From contig JAIWNF010000012.1 in assembly GCA_025093555.1 (NCBI GenBank), forward strand, positions 744,001-808,000: a stretch of DNA of 64,000 nt. Direction: 5' to 3'. The DNA is from Circinella umbellata (lineage: Eukaryota > Mucoromycota > Mucoromycetes > Mucorales > Lichtheimiaceae). A program made the translations under genes and the position numbers. This document shows positions 13,101 through 24,838 of this stretch, piece by piece. The notes under the pieces are model-generated. The model did not search any database. It was not told where the DNA came from and saw only the letters and a program-made list of their open reading frames with translations. The first letter of the stretch is position 1; every line of letters begins with the position of its first letter.

Positions 13101-13996
13101 CCCCAAAACTCACTGCTCCCACCCCCCAAAAAAAAACTTTTTTTTTCTAAATTTAGTATCCGTATCCTTGACACATTGGATGAAAAGCGTCGTTTACGTG
13201 AAGAATCTCGCAATAATTTAGAATCTTTTGTTTATCGTATTCAAGACTTTTTATATGATGATACCGTTGGTATTGTATCAACTGAAGAACAACAAGATCA
13301 TTTACGTGAACAACTTTCTGAAACTTCAGATTGGTTATATGATGATGGTGAAACTGCAGATACTAAAGAATATATTGATCGTTTAAAGAAACTTCAGTAA
13401 GTTTCTTTTCATTTTCTAGGGGATGAGGGAACAGAGAGAGAGAGAGAGAAAGAGAAAGATCATATATATTGATTATGTGCATTGAACTATTTTTTTTTAG
13501 AACATTGGAAAAGCCTATTACTTTCCGTCGTCAAGAATATCTTGACCGAGATGGTAATATTAAGCGTATTGAGACTAGTGTTCAGTTAGCTCGTGTATTT
13601 GTTGATAATATTCGTAGCAATACACCAGAAGAAGAAAGATATCATACAGATGAAGAATTAGATGCTGTTTTAGATCTTGCTAATCAGGTCGATACTTGGA
13701 AGATTGAAGCAGTGACTGCCCAGGAAAAACGAGATCATCATTTGGATCCTGTCTTTACTGGTGTAGATGTCAACAAACAATGTCGTGAATTAGATGAAGC
13801 ATTGATGAAATTAATGAAAAAGAAGAAACCAAAAACCAAAAAGAAAGTACCAAAGAATGAAAATACTGAAGAACAAGAACCTGTGACTGATGAAAATGAT
13901 AAGAAAAAAGAAAGTGATGATGAACCAATCATTGAAAAACAACCAGAACAAGAACAAGATTCCAATGAAGAACACCGTAAACATGATGAACTTTAA
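10188..13996 (+). CDS. LHS1: ER lumenal Hsp70-like chaperone Lhs1/HYOU1 (GRP170 family)
   Basis: Twelve exons (10188-10436, 10539-10796, 10958-11413, 11530-11664, 11776-11858, 11944-12110, 12212-12344, 12408-12607, 12680-12747, 12822-13015, 13157-13396, 13501-13996) give 892 residues, close to yeast Lhs1. A signal peptide (about 1-28, ending AQAA) precedes the ATPase domain. That domain opens with MSIDYGAEWFKVGL and contains IHDETAVALQYA, GAGSTVASLVSF, GFDRTLGGHEFD and VLVGGSVRIPAVQ, all Hsp110/Grp170-like variants of Hsp70 motifs. A beta-sandwich follows, then a Lys/Glu-rich loop (about 570-640), a helical lid and a charged tail. The protein ends HDEL, the fungal ER-retention signal. Grp170 proteins act as nucleotide-exchange factors for BiP/Kar2 and assist translocation. 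The DxG phosphate-1 motif is DYG, as in the family. Confidence 0.94.
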
Positions 13997-14129
13997 AAAG
14001 ATACAGAAATTTTAGAAATTATATATACGTACCTATATAAATTATTATCGACACAAAAAAAAAACACATATAAAGAAATAAACTTGCATGTACATGGTTC
14101 TCTTTTTTTTTTTTATTAATTTTTATTAT

Positions 14130-15806
14130 CTATAAGGAATAACGTTCATTATAATCAAGTTCAAATTCAAGCATAGTAGCTTCTGCAATATTTGTTTTCT
14201 GTGAAAATATATATTGTTTGTTTGAAGATGATATTTGTTTGTCTGTTGGGGTTACTCCTTTTGAGATAATGGCGGAGGAGGAGGAAGAAGAATGTATTTG
14301 TTTTTGTTGAGTAGTCTTATCAGAAAAAGAATCAATATCATGGTGATACGTTTGAGTAACCTTTGGGGTATTAATATTATCTTGTATGGAATGTGCATGA
14401 TCTTCAGGTATTATTCTTGTCTAAGATAAAAATTAAAGCTACTAGTTAAAAAGAATACTCTACTTGTGCAACGATCTTGGATAATCTATCTTACTTTAAA
14501 CTGATGATGTTGAATAGAAATACTCGATAAATTATCTCTGCTTGATGATGGTGTCGATGAGGGTATATTATGCCAGATAGATTGAGCCTCTATATTTTCT
14601 TTTGTATTTATAATTTTATTATGGGTTACTGCTATTGTTTTTGTTGGTGACAATGATAACGATGACATTTTTTGTTGTTGCATAGATAACAAGGACAACG
14701 GTGTGAACTAAAAATTCAGAAAATGCTATCTTTGTTTAATTTTTTTTATTCATTTATCTACTACTCTTTCCTAACCACTATAAAACAATCTTTGTTTTTA
14801 TATACCTTATCATAATGCCTATCCCAAGTATTCCACCAAAGTTGAATGTGATCATTTTTATTATCATGTTGAAAAATAGTCTTATCTGCAAATCGTTGAT
14901 AATGCCATGGCTTTTGTTTTCCAATGAAATGAACAACTGAAATTTTATCTCGGAATTCTACATAGGCTGGCGCATAACTTTTACATATTGTAAATAATTG
15001 ATTGATATATTAATTCACTGACAACTTTTATATCTATAATAGTTATAATTATAATATTATTTTTACCTGTATGAAGTAGAAGGTGTTGTATTATATGTAA
15101 AAGGGAGCCGATGTTGGGATGTTTCTGGCCAGTTACTAAAATAGGTATTGAGTAAACCTTGATCACCACCTATTATTATATGAAATGCCACATATATCCA
15201 ATATCATTAAAAAAACAACAACAAATAACTTTACTTTATTTTCCTTAAATATACCCAGCACCAAATTTTGTTAAATAATATTTTATTGACTACTCTTTCC
15301 AAAAAAGATTTTTTTTAATACTAACCATCAAAAGATCCTTTTTCTGAGGCCAATTGTATCAAATCAGAATACATTGCTATAGATGGTTCGACCACAAATA
15401 CTCCTGAATTAAAACAATCTGGCCAACCAATATCTGGAGCAGCTGAAAATGATGGTCTTTCAAATAACTCGTCGATAAGCTTTATTGGATATGTATCTGC
15501 ATCTAAAAACACCACTTTGTCAAATTGTTCAAGACGAAACACGTGTAATTTTGTTAATGTTTCTATCAAGTCTAAACGACCTAATAAAGACAAGTTGGCA
15601 ATGGAATCACTTTTTATTGTATCCACCAAGATTAAGTCATGAAATAATGAGGAAAGGGCTGATCTCGCTACGGTTGAAATGTTGGGTGTGATAAGACACG
15701 CGAGGTGTTTGGTTGTTCCGAGATCAAGTAAACGATGAGCGAGAACAAGAGCTCCTGGAACGTAGGAATCAGTAGTTACTAATGTTATATAGGCTTCAAA
15801 TGTCAT
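14130..15806 (-). CDS. GLG1: Glycogenin (GT8 glycogen initiator)
   Basis: Five minus-strand exons (15806-15326, 15169-15067, 14977-14806, 14707-14495, 14420-14130) give 419 residues. The N-terminal GT8 domain begins AYITLVTTDSYVPGALVLAH and carries the Mn/UDP-binding DxD at D102-A-D104 (VFLDADTYPI), the same numbering as mammalian glycogenin. DCFNSGVFV, the GGDQGLLN loop and HFIGKQKPWH follow. The self-glucosylated tyrosine is expected in SYSYAPAY (about Tyr196). A Ser/Thr/Gln-rich linker leads to a C-terminal EFELDYNERYSL, comparable to the terminal motif that docks glycogen synthase. The enzyme primes glycogen by glucosylating itself from UDP-glucose. Intron 1 uses a GTTAGT donor. Confidence 0.93.
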
Positions 15807-18800
15807 TTGTGTTTTTTTTATAAAAACAGTTCATAACTGAGAAAGAGATTTAAAAAATAAAAATAAAAAAAGCTGATATCTTTATAAAGAAGTTTTTGTT
15901 GGGTTTGCGCAAAGACCAAAATTGAATTGGGGGGGGGGAGATACATGTGTGTCTCTGTGTGTAACAGCTGTCCTATAAAGGAAGCTTTGCATTATTGTAT
16001 ATATCATGTATTAAATGTCATTTCCACATACCTGGGACCCAGTTCTTTTTTTTCTATTATTGATTCGAACGATCTTCCTTGAGCACCTCATCAAAAGGAT
16101 CATTTAAACAAGTAAATCTCCCTTTCCATCAAAACAGTAATTAAAAATAATCAGGAGAGACATGTCAAAATGAATGTCATTTTTGATTTTTCATGCAGCA
16201 ATAACAGAAAGTCAGCTATCACTTACTATAAATGATTTGTTAATCAGTGCATCTGTGCTTCTTCATAACCATTGTTGATCATATACGTACATGGGTACTT
16301 AAAAAAATATTTATACTTTCTTGATACAATAGGAGTATATACACTATATTGATATAGCTATTAATAGTTTATATAGGTAATATGGGGGAAATAAGATTGT
16401 TTTTGCTTATTTAGCTTGACAACAAAAAATATACAATCAGTAGGACCTATATATATTGGACAAACAGTTCACTCACTACAACGATTGTTATCCTTTCGGC
16501 CCTGCCACCCAACCGAAGCCTTTGGTTTTTATTTGGCTCTCTCTTTGCTCTCTTTAGCCACTGTGCAAAGATGTAGTCTATTGAACATCGGTTATAAATC
16601 GTATTATGTAGAGCTACGTGTGAAAGTTTCTCTTACTGATATATTACAGCTTTATTTACATGTATTGACCGTTCATTATTAAGAAAATAACCAAAAAATA
16701 CAGATTGAATATGTATTTTATTTTATTATTTTTCGATACAATGTCATCTTGTGCACTTTTATCCATTGTGTTGATCCATCCACACCAAGAATTATAGCGT
16801 TGTTTTCTGTCTATAAATACATTATACAAGGAAATAATATTGCTAAAATATTATCAAGGACGTATTATGTATCAATAACGGGGAAATCATAGAAAATAAG
16901 TTGTCATAGTCTTTCTTGTTGGGTAGTGATAACAAATTGGCTGGCGCCTATTTTTACTGCGGCAGGTGAAATTCTACAAAAATGCGCAGTCGAGCGAAAA
17001 AATGAAAAGTCTCTTCTTCTTTTCTTTACATCTTTCCATGGTTCTGGAGTCTACCTTACCACATTATGCGCGTCGTTTTTTTTCTTGAAGAAAAGAAACT
17101 AGCATGCAGTCTTAACCTTATGGCTAATCTTTGGTAAAGAACCAGGAAAAAGTTTCAGGTAATTTCATAATTGCCGCCTCTTTTCCTTAACTTTTGAGAA
17201 AAGAAAAAACAGCAGCCTTTTTTTTTTCTTTGACTTGTGGTTAGTCGCTTTATGGGTTTTGGAAATAAAAAAGAGGTTTGGAATTTTTTCCAACTTATGA
17301 TTGTGTTTGTATTATTTTATGAATGCTGCTTGGTTCGAATGATAATATAACTTTCATTACCCAAACGGTTCTTTTGAAACGGTTGTTCTTGGACATGTCT
17401 CTTGTTCCTTGACAAATTCGGTTCAACTTTTTTCGTAAGCTTGACATGTTCGGATTATTGACGTTTTCCATTGGTACACCTTGTTTTTCTTTTTTCATGG
17501 AAATAATAAGGAAGGAAAATTGAGCTGATTATGGTATACAAGTTTCAATGGAAAGCGTAAAATCCAAGTATGCATGTGAAAGGGATTCAGTTACTTTAAT
17601 GGTGAGTCTTTTTATTGGAGAATGTTCTTTCGTGGCATTCCGTGCTGTTGTGTATTGTTAAGAATGAAGTAAATGCTGCAACAATCTTACTTCAGCAACT
17701 TTTCAAGTTGGCTACAATCCTTCAGTTTAAACGGTTGTCATGGTTGAACACCCGTTGCTGCAAATAACGATCATTTTTTTTTCTCCATATTTTACAAAAG
17801 AAGGAGTTTTGTTGTGCTGGTTGCTAGCAGTACACGCTTTTGATTTTGTGAAAGACCAACAAGACTCGGGTTTTACTATTTGTTACCAGGCATTTGCTCA
17901 GCAGTGACAGCATTGTCAAATCATCCTAACCATAGTTGATAATTCACGTGCTTTCGATTCGCTAATGCCTCACGAATACGCCCATTTTAACTGGGTAGGT
18001 GAAACGTTAGTCCAAGGCAAAGTTTCATCCAGTGGCAGCAATGCTTCTTTTTTAACAAGATACCTACCTATTCCAACGGGTGGATGATTCCATCAGTGAC
18101 ATGGACCTTTGTTTTTTGGTGTGGTTCAAATTATCAACTGGATGACGGTGACTTGGCTTTTGGATTCAAGTTGAAAGGTTGTCACAACTGGCCTAGATGA
18201 AAGTAATCCTTAAGCAACCGGGTGAACCCATTTTGTACCTCCTGCAAATTTTATTTGATTCTGTCCAAGCGTACCAATTGATATGGTTCTGGTCAAACTA
18301 ATATCAAGCAATAGTGTCAAAATCAGTGATAGTTGTGGAAACCAAGGTACAAAGCAAAACCAGAAGTATGTTAACAAGCTGGATCTTGCGCTCTATATAA
18401 TGTTGACGAGGGATGTGATTCAAACATTTGGGGATTTATTATAAACCAGTATAGTATGACCTAAAGGAGACTATACATGTATTCTCGAGGAGGGTAATAC
18501 AAGTGCGTGGTGTTGCAGGATGCAAGTCTGGATTTGTCGGCGGGCAATTCATGACGGGTAAAGATTGGTGGCAAGGATAACATTTGGCAAGATGGCGTGG
18601 CAAGAATAATGTTTGACAAGATCCAATCTCATCCGTTCCTATTTGAAAACGCATCATTTGGGATCAACATACACGTGCTTCTGAGGGAATAAATACTTTT
18701 TTTGGGAAGCTTTGCCAATGAACGTTCTCGTCGTGCTTCCTGTCGGGTTGTTTGAAATTCATACAACTTACTGATACATTGGCCTTTTAAATTTTTTTTT

Positions 18801-18957
18801 AAAATAAACTTTTTATTATACGAACAAATGGGTGGATTATGATTCATTGTATGCTTTATATGTATGACAATGGTAATGATTTTACAGCTGTATCAGTACA
18901 TTTTTACATTATTGTGGGAGAATATTAAAGTGATGATATGCGGTAGTTGTACATTGA
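15807..18957. other. Gene-free stretch including a compositionally odd block
   Basis: No supportable coding sequence. From about 16900 to 18850 the DNA is visibly less A+T-biased and lacks the T/A runs common elsewhere, but every frame is broken. A 29-bp tandem duplication lies at 18569-18626. A ten-G run occurs at 15929-15938. It may be an eroded mobile element or an untranslated transcript; I recognise no transposase or polymerase motif. Confidence 0.5.
18569..18626 (+). repeat. 29-bp imperfect tandem duplication
   Basis: Two adjacent copies with a 29-nt period begin at 18569 (tggcaaggataacatttggc) and 18598 (tggcaagaataatgtttgac). They differ at a few positions, so the duplication is not recent. 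Confidence 0.8.
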
Positions 18958-18972
18958 TTCCCACCCACTAAT

Positions 18973-19027
<55 letters not shown>

Positions 19028-19093
19028 ATGGATTGATATCTCAACAGTAATTGAAGTCAGTACGAGAGGAACCCTTCATTCATTTGAACTGGT
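18958..19093 (+). pseudogene. Decayed fragment of nuclear 28S (25S) rRNA, sarcin-ricin region
   Basis: About 70 bp from 18962 (cacccactaatagggaac) to 19030 read as essentially canonical fungal large-subunit rRNA near the 3' end, including the segment with gagctgggtttagaccgtcg and acaggttagttttaccctac. The next 60 bp are recognisable but carry several changes, and include the universal alpha-sarcin/ricin loop tagged by agtacgagaggaac (from about 19069). Similarity then stops within about 20 bp. The eukaryotic form AGUACGAGAGGAAC excludes a mitochondrial origin. There is no neighbouring rDNA, so this is a dispersed, mutated rDNA piece, not a working rRNA gene. It could be a retro-copied or repair-inserted rDNA fragment. 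Confidence 0.85.
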
Positions 19094-20700
19094 AGAATCT
19101 CTCGATTATTTTTGAATCCTTAGTAGAATACCGATGATCTTGCCCAAATATTTACTGTACATAGTTAAATAATCTTACTCTTTTGATTGGTAAAATCAAC
19201 AACAAATGTCATCTCAGCTTTTCTCTTTGTTTATCAATACATAATTCTTTTATTCAACGGATAAAAATTATCTATGTTACAGTAGTTCATCTTTGTTATC
19301 AAATGAAAGTACATCAACGTATCGCTCGGTAATAACATCTCTTTTACACCAAAATTTATCTATCCCGCTTTTTCTTCTTTCTTAATTCCATTCATGTACG
19401 TACGTACTTGTTCTTAATCATCAGATACGCTACGCATGTGATTGTACTATTGATATAACTTATTTCTATATATTATTATTGCTATTCATCGTATTATCAT
19501 ATGTAATATTAACACATTCTTTGTTATGGATTGATTAAATGATCAACTCATTGGCCCATTGTTAAAAATATTATGAGTGTTATTTATTTGTATCATTAAA
19601 AAGTAAACCAACAGTACGTAGCAAGACGATCTTAAACAATAAGCCACGTTGTAAATATATGTATGTATGTACAACTTAATATAATTAATATGTAATCTCA
19701 CAGTATGCTTTGTAGCTGCCTCAAAAGTTAAACATATATTCCGCCAAAGCAGCAATACACTTTCACATATGGAGAGTATCGATTCAACAGAAAATTATTG
19801 TAACTTTCTTAATCCATAACGTACCGAAGAAAGTAATCATTTCTCCATAGGCATGTAAATCTACTTTGATCTACCGCTTAATAAGACAACATATTTTAGA
19901 CTAAAATATGTAGTAAAGAATGAACATATCAGAAACAACATTTGTAGTACGTAATTAGTAGAAAATAGTGTCGCACAACGTAACTAAGGCGAGTAACTTG
20001 ACGATACCACGTCCATTATACTTCATTAGGAAGGATATTCAAGATAAATAATCCACGATTTTGATTTATTAAAAGATTTTGTATCGTTTTTACCAATGGT
20101 ACTAAGAAAGCTATCTGTGTGGAACTTTTAAGCATAGCAATGAGTACGTATAAACCAGATAAGCAGGCTAATGGTGTTACAGGATTTTACATTCATTTCA
20201 GGACACAACCTAATTTACGAGCAATTTTGTTTGCATATGATATGTGATTTCTTTTCGCTTTTGAGAACTACCAAAATTCACTTGTGAAGATGAGGGATTT
20301 ACACAAATGATGAGGGTGTTCGCAACTGAAGTTAAGTTTTTTTTTGTATTTGCTATACTTGCCTTTATAGGATTGATCCAGTGGTCAAAAGCGAAAAACA
20401 AGCAAAATCTTCTATTTTTTGGTCAGAACAACACAAAGAAATGAACTGTGTTTGTTAATATAGTATGGGTCTTTTGTATCAACAAGGGACTTTGCAACTT
20501 ATAGATCGCTAGTCATGCTGTTTGCTATGATATATATTATCTTAATGGAACTTCAGAATAAATTACCTTTATAAGAAATTATATGCATAAAAGTCAGTGA
20601 CGAAAAGAACTGAGGAAAATAATCAATATTTTATGCAATTGGCAAAAGTGTATTTCAGCCACATCCTTCTCTTTTTTTTCTTCTTTTGTTTTCAAACAAA
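19094..20700. other. Gene-free stretch
   Basis: A+T-rich DNA between the rRNA fragment and the Myb gene. I see no coding exons, RNA genes or repeats that I can support. The last about 80 bp is a CT-rich leader for the next gene. Confidence 0.5.
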
Positions 20701-22934
20701 ATGCCAAAAGAATATAATTTACGAAAACGAAAAACACCTGTACAGTACAACGAAGAAGAAATACAAGTTACTAAACGACCACGAAAACAAAGCACAAAAA
20801 GTACACCTAGAAAACAGAAAGCAACAATTACTGTCAATCCTAATCAACAAGATCGATCCAATCATTCTAATAAATCACAGAAAAAAGTAACAAAGAGACA
20901 ACCCAATCCCCGTGGAGTAATACTTGATAGAAATGTTTCGCCCACTGAAGAAGAAACAACCATTCAGCAAAATGATTCAACAGAATCACCACAGAGTGAA
21001 ATAACAGATAATCGCCAAAGTGTAAAACTTGATTTTAACAATATTCTACCTGATGAACAGGAAAAAGAAGCAAGAATTCTACAAAGTGAACAATCTCCTG
21101 ATAAAGAAAACGAAGGAGAAGAGGAAGTAGAAGAACAAATTGACGATGTTCTTAATGCGCTACTTGAACTACACCATTTGGACGATCCGCCTCGTGTTGA
21201 TACTCTTGAAGGTTCTAATGTTGCGATCGCTGAAGCACTTAGATTAAATCGGGAAATGCAAAATGAAGCAATAGGTCAAATTGCGTGGATAAAACAGCGT
21301 ATTTTACAAAACGAAGCTCTTATGGTAAGAAAGTGTTTTAATTATTTATTTTAGAGACGATACTAATATCAAGTACCTGGATATTATAAAATAGCGACAA
21401 TGTCGAATGTTATCCATGCGTGAATCCATGGCACAAGAACGAAGATTGGAAGTGCATAAGAAGCACGATAATAAATTTCAATTTTTTGTTGACGATAAAG
21501 GAGAGGTTCGTATATATTCTAATTGTAACTAGAAAAGGTTTGATAACCATCCTTTACTACATATTTGCTAATTATTATCACTGTTGTTGTTGCCATTCGA
21601 TAGACTCCTCCAATAACATCCTCTTCCTCCACTCGAGCAGGTGTTCATGAAGATGTAGAGTTAGAAAGACGAAGCTGTAAGTTATTCCGAAAAGATTTAT
21701 ATTATCCACTTTAGAGAATCACCAATTTATAAATATTTATATAGGGTCGAAGTCAGAACGAAAAAGGTTACTATCAGGTATTCATATTGAAGCACAACGC
21801 GCTTTAGTCTTTGAACTTGTATCAAGGTAAGTGGTTACATATGTCTATTTTTAATTTATTGATATACTAATAAAAAAAAAAAGAAAACTGTAAACTTACA
21901 AGGAAACAATTGAAATTAATAGGAATGATGAACACAGAATTTGGGAAATTGATAAAATGAATAGTGAAACACTTGAAAACATTGAGGTTGATAAACTGGA
22001 TTGGAATCGTATCAGTTCTCTTCATGTCAAATCGCGAACACCTATGCAGTGTATTATTCAATGGACGACACAAGAACATCCAAAAATTAACAAAAGACCA
22101 TGGTCAAAAGCAGAATCAAAACTTCTCATGGAATTAGTCGATATTCATGGGTATCAAGGGCAATGGGAAAAGATTGCTGTTGAGCTCGATACCAACCGTA
22201 CCGCATCTCAGTGTTTTTCTCACTATCAGTCTGAACACAATAATATCAATTCGAAACGAAAATGGACTAAGGAAGATGACGAGGCATTAACTCAAGCAGT
22301 TGAAATATTGGGTGAAAGAAATTGGCAACAAGTGGCATATATTATTGGTGATCGTACTGGTAATCAATGTCTTCAAAGATGGTCAAAAAGTATTAGTCCT
22401 GCTATACGACGACAACGATGGACTAAAGAGGAAGATGATGCACTTAAAGGAGCTGTGGAGGCATATGGTGTGGGTAATTGGAACAAGGTTCAACGATATG
22501 TACCTGGAAGAACAGATATGCAATGCAGAGAACGATATATGAATGTACTTGACCCAAGATTGAATACTTCAGTCTTTACTTCTGAGGTAAAAAAAAAATG
22601 GGCAACGTTGTGTGTAATACAAGAGCGAAGACTCACACTATTGTTGTTCTTATGCGTTTTATTTATTTTTTAGGAAACTGCTAAACTGGTTGAACTTATC
22701 GAAAAGCATGGGCGTAGATGGTCTTATCTTACACAATATTTTCCAGGCAGAACCGATAATCATTTATTTAGGGCATGGAAAGCTGTTGACAAAGAGAAAG
22801 AAAAATTAAATAAGGCAAAGAATGGTATGTTAGCAGCAGAACCGGACACTGAATCAACTATAAATGAACAAGAAGATGATGACGAGGAAGAACAACGACC
22901 AGTTACAGCACCATCATCGCCATTATCATCATGA
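20701..22934 (+). CDS. Multi-repeat Myb protein, SNAPC4-like
   Basis: Six exons (20701-21324, 21395-21505, 21604-21676, 21745-21826, 21923-22586, 22674-22934) give 604 residues. A basic, disordered N-terminus (RKRKTP, RPRKQSTKSTPRKQK) precedes an acidic region and a helical segment (VLNALLELHHLDD) ahead of the DNA-binding part. From about residue 350 come four Myb repeats with the expected tryptophans, for example RPWSKAESKLLMELV, RKWTKEDDEALTQAVE, QRWTKEEDDALKGAVE and a divergent last one (ETAKLVELIEKHGRRWSYL). A partial repeat comes before them. This 4.5-repeat layout and the preceding helical region match SNAPC4, the DNA-binding subunit of the snRNA-activating complex for RNA polymerase II/III snRNA promoters. 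A Bas1/Reb1-like Myb regulator is the alternative. The tail is acidic. Confidence 0.72.
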
Positions 22935-23191
22935 TTCTAATACTTAAATATATATATATATCTATATCCTTCTTGTAATCACGTCAATACCTCAATCCAT
23001 CACATAACATAAAAATTAAAGAAAAACTCCTTTAGTTAAAAAATTTGAAATAAAATTATTGACACCCAATAATCAGCAATCAATCGGACAATCACAAACC
23101 GAAAAAAAAAGGTGTGGGTCCTACCGACTTTTTACTATTATTAAAAAAACACTTTTTTAAAAAATATTGACAACGAGATTAAACTCATCTG

Positions 23192-24838
23192 ATGAGGCCT
23201 TTTTCACCGTTGTCTAGGAAACCGCTTTTGGCGATCGCCTTTGTGGCGATCTTTTATATTTTATACAATGTTGCTAGTCATCCACGCGTGAGTAAAACCA
23301 TGCAACCTTCTGCTTATTATAATAACTATGACGAACAAGTGTGTTTACCACAACGACAACTTAAAATGAATCCTCCGCGTACAAAAGCAAAAGCTGCATT
23401 TGTTATCTTAGTTCGTAATAGGTAATTAGTTAATTATCTGTTGTTTTCTGTTAAACCGAGAAAATTACTTATAATATATATATATATATGCTAATGTATA
23501 ATATATCTGTGAATGATCTTGGGGTGTCTGTATGTATATATAAATAAAAAAAAATAGGGAACAAGAAGACATTGCATCAACGATTGTCAATCTCGAAGAC
23601 AAGTTCAACAAAAACTTCCATTATCCATATGTATTCCTAAACAACGAACCATTTACGGACGAGTTTAAACATGCTATGCAACGAGCGTCCCCAGGAGCTG
23701 ATATGCAATTTGGATTTGTACCGCCCCAACATTGGGGATATCCATCATTTGTCAATCAGACCTATGCAGAACAATGCCGACAACAAATGGAAGCAGATCA
23801 AGTGTTTTATGGTGGTATGGAGAGTTATCATCACATGTGCAGATATCAATCTGGGTTCTTTTTTAGACATCCTCTACTTGACAAGTAAGTTTACTATTCG
23901 TATGTTCAATTGGTTTCTTTTTTTTTCATTTGTGTAATGTTTTCCAAATATCATCGTCACCATCCAAATACTGTCATCATTTTTTTTTACCCCGCATATT
24001 TACTCAGAACATAATCATGGTCATCATTGTAACACATACACATACATTAATTACTAATTAAAATAACAATGGGGGAATAAATAATAGGTATGATTACTAT
24101 TGGCGTGTAGAGCCTGGAGTCAAGTTCTTCTGTGATATTACGTATGATCCGTTTTTATATATGCAAAAATATGGTAAGAAGTATGGATTTGTCGTAACAC
24201 TCCTTGAACTTCGCGAAACCATTCCATCCTTATGGGAAACGGTATTAGAATACGCGCGGTCGCGACATATCAATGTGGATAAGCCTGGTCAGCTGTTTCC
24301 GTATTTTAGAGACGAGTCGAACGGAGACTATAACCTATGTCATTTCTGGTCAAACTTTGAAATCGCATCACTTGATCTATGGCGGAGCCCTCAATATCGC
24401 GATTTTTTCAACTATTTGGACAGTACTGGCAAGTTTTTCTATGAAAGATGGGGTGATGCACCAGGTAAATAAAATAGAAAATAAAAAAGAACTTGTGAAA
24501 GGAGATAGAGATGAAGAAAAAGGCGAGAAATAATAAACATACATATATATTATATATATAATATCACCCATATAGTACATTCCCTTGCTGCAGGACTGTT
24601 CTTGGATACCAACGAAATCCATTACTTTGAAGACATTGGTTACCAACATGATTTATATCGTCATTGTCCAAGTAAAGAAAGCGGACTTGGGTGTCGGTGT
24701 GAATGTCCGGAAGGTACTACAGCAGAAAGTATAGATCATGATCAGAACTGGGACACATGTTTACCTAAATGGCGAGATTGGGTAAAGAAGTCCGAAGCTC
24801 AGAGACGAAAGGCATCATCATGGAAGTATGCATGGTAA
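23192..24838 (+). CDS. Alpha-1,2-mannosyltransferase, Kre2/Mnt1 family (GT15)
   Basis: Four exons (23192-23421, 23558-23884, 24088-24464, 24576-24838) give 398 residues, a typical Golgi GT15 enzyme. It has a short cytoplasmic tail, a signal anchor (about 10-28, LLAIAFVAIFYILYNVA) and a lumenal catalytic domain. Family landmarks are AAFVILVRNR, FNKNFHYPYVFLNN, the conserved FYGGMESYHHMCRYQSGFF, YDYYWRVEPGVKFFCDI (metal/nucleotide site), HFWSNFEIASLDLWRS, RWGDAP and GYQHDLYRHCP. Such enzymes transfer mannose from GDP-mannose in O- and N-glycan or glycolipid maturation for the cell wall. Paired cysteines near the C-terminus (GLGCRCECP) probably form disulphides. The exact Kre2/Ktr paralogue cannot be assigned. 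Confidence 0.94.

Noticed and set aside
16416..16682. 88-codon open frame
   Set aside because: No ATG at the stated start (it begins with TTG), no recognisable motif and no splice partners.
17331..17341. ggttcgaat, similar to a tRNA B box
   Set aside because: No matching A box, acceptor stem or cloverleaf upstream. No tRNA gene could be supported anywhere in the window.
17295..18847. Minus-strand frames of 67-72 codons in the odd-composition block
   Set aside because: Short, unrelated to each other, without a shared frame or motif; I could not assemble a transposase or reverse transcriptase.
18958..19093. Mitochondrial LSU rRNA insertion (NUMT)
   Set aside because: The loop sequence is the cytosolic eukaryotic form and the flanking helices match nuclear 25S/28S rRNA.
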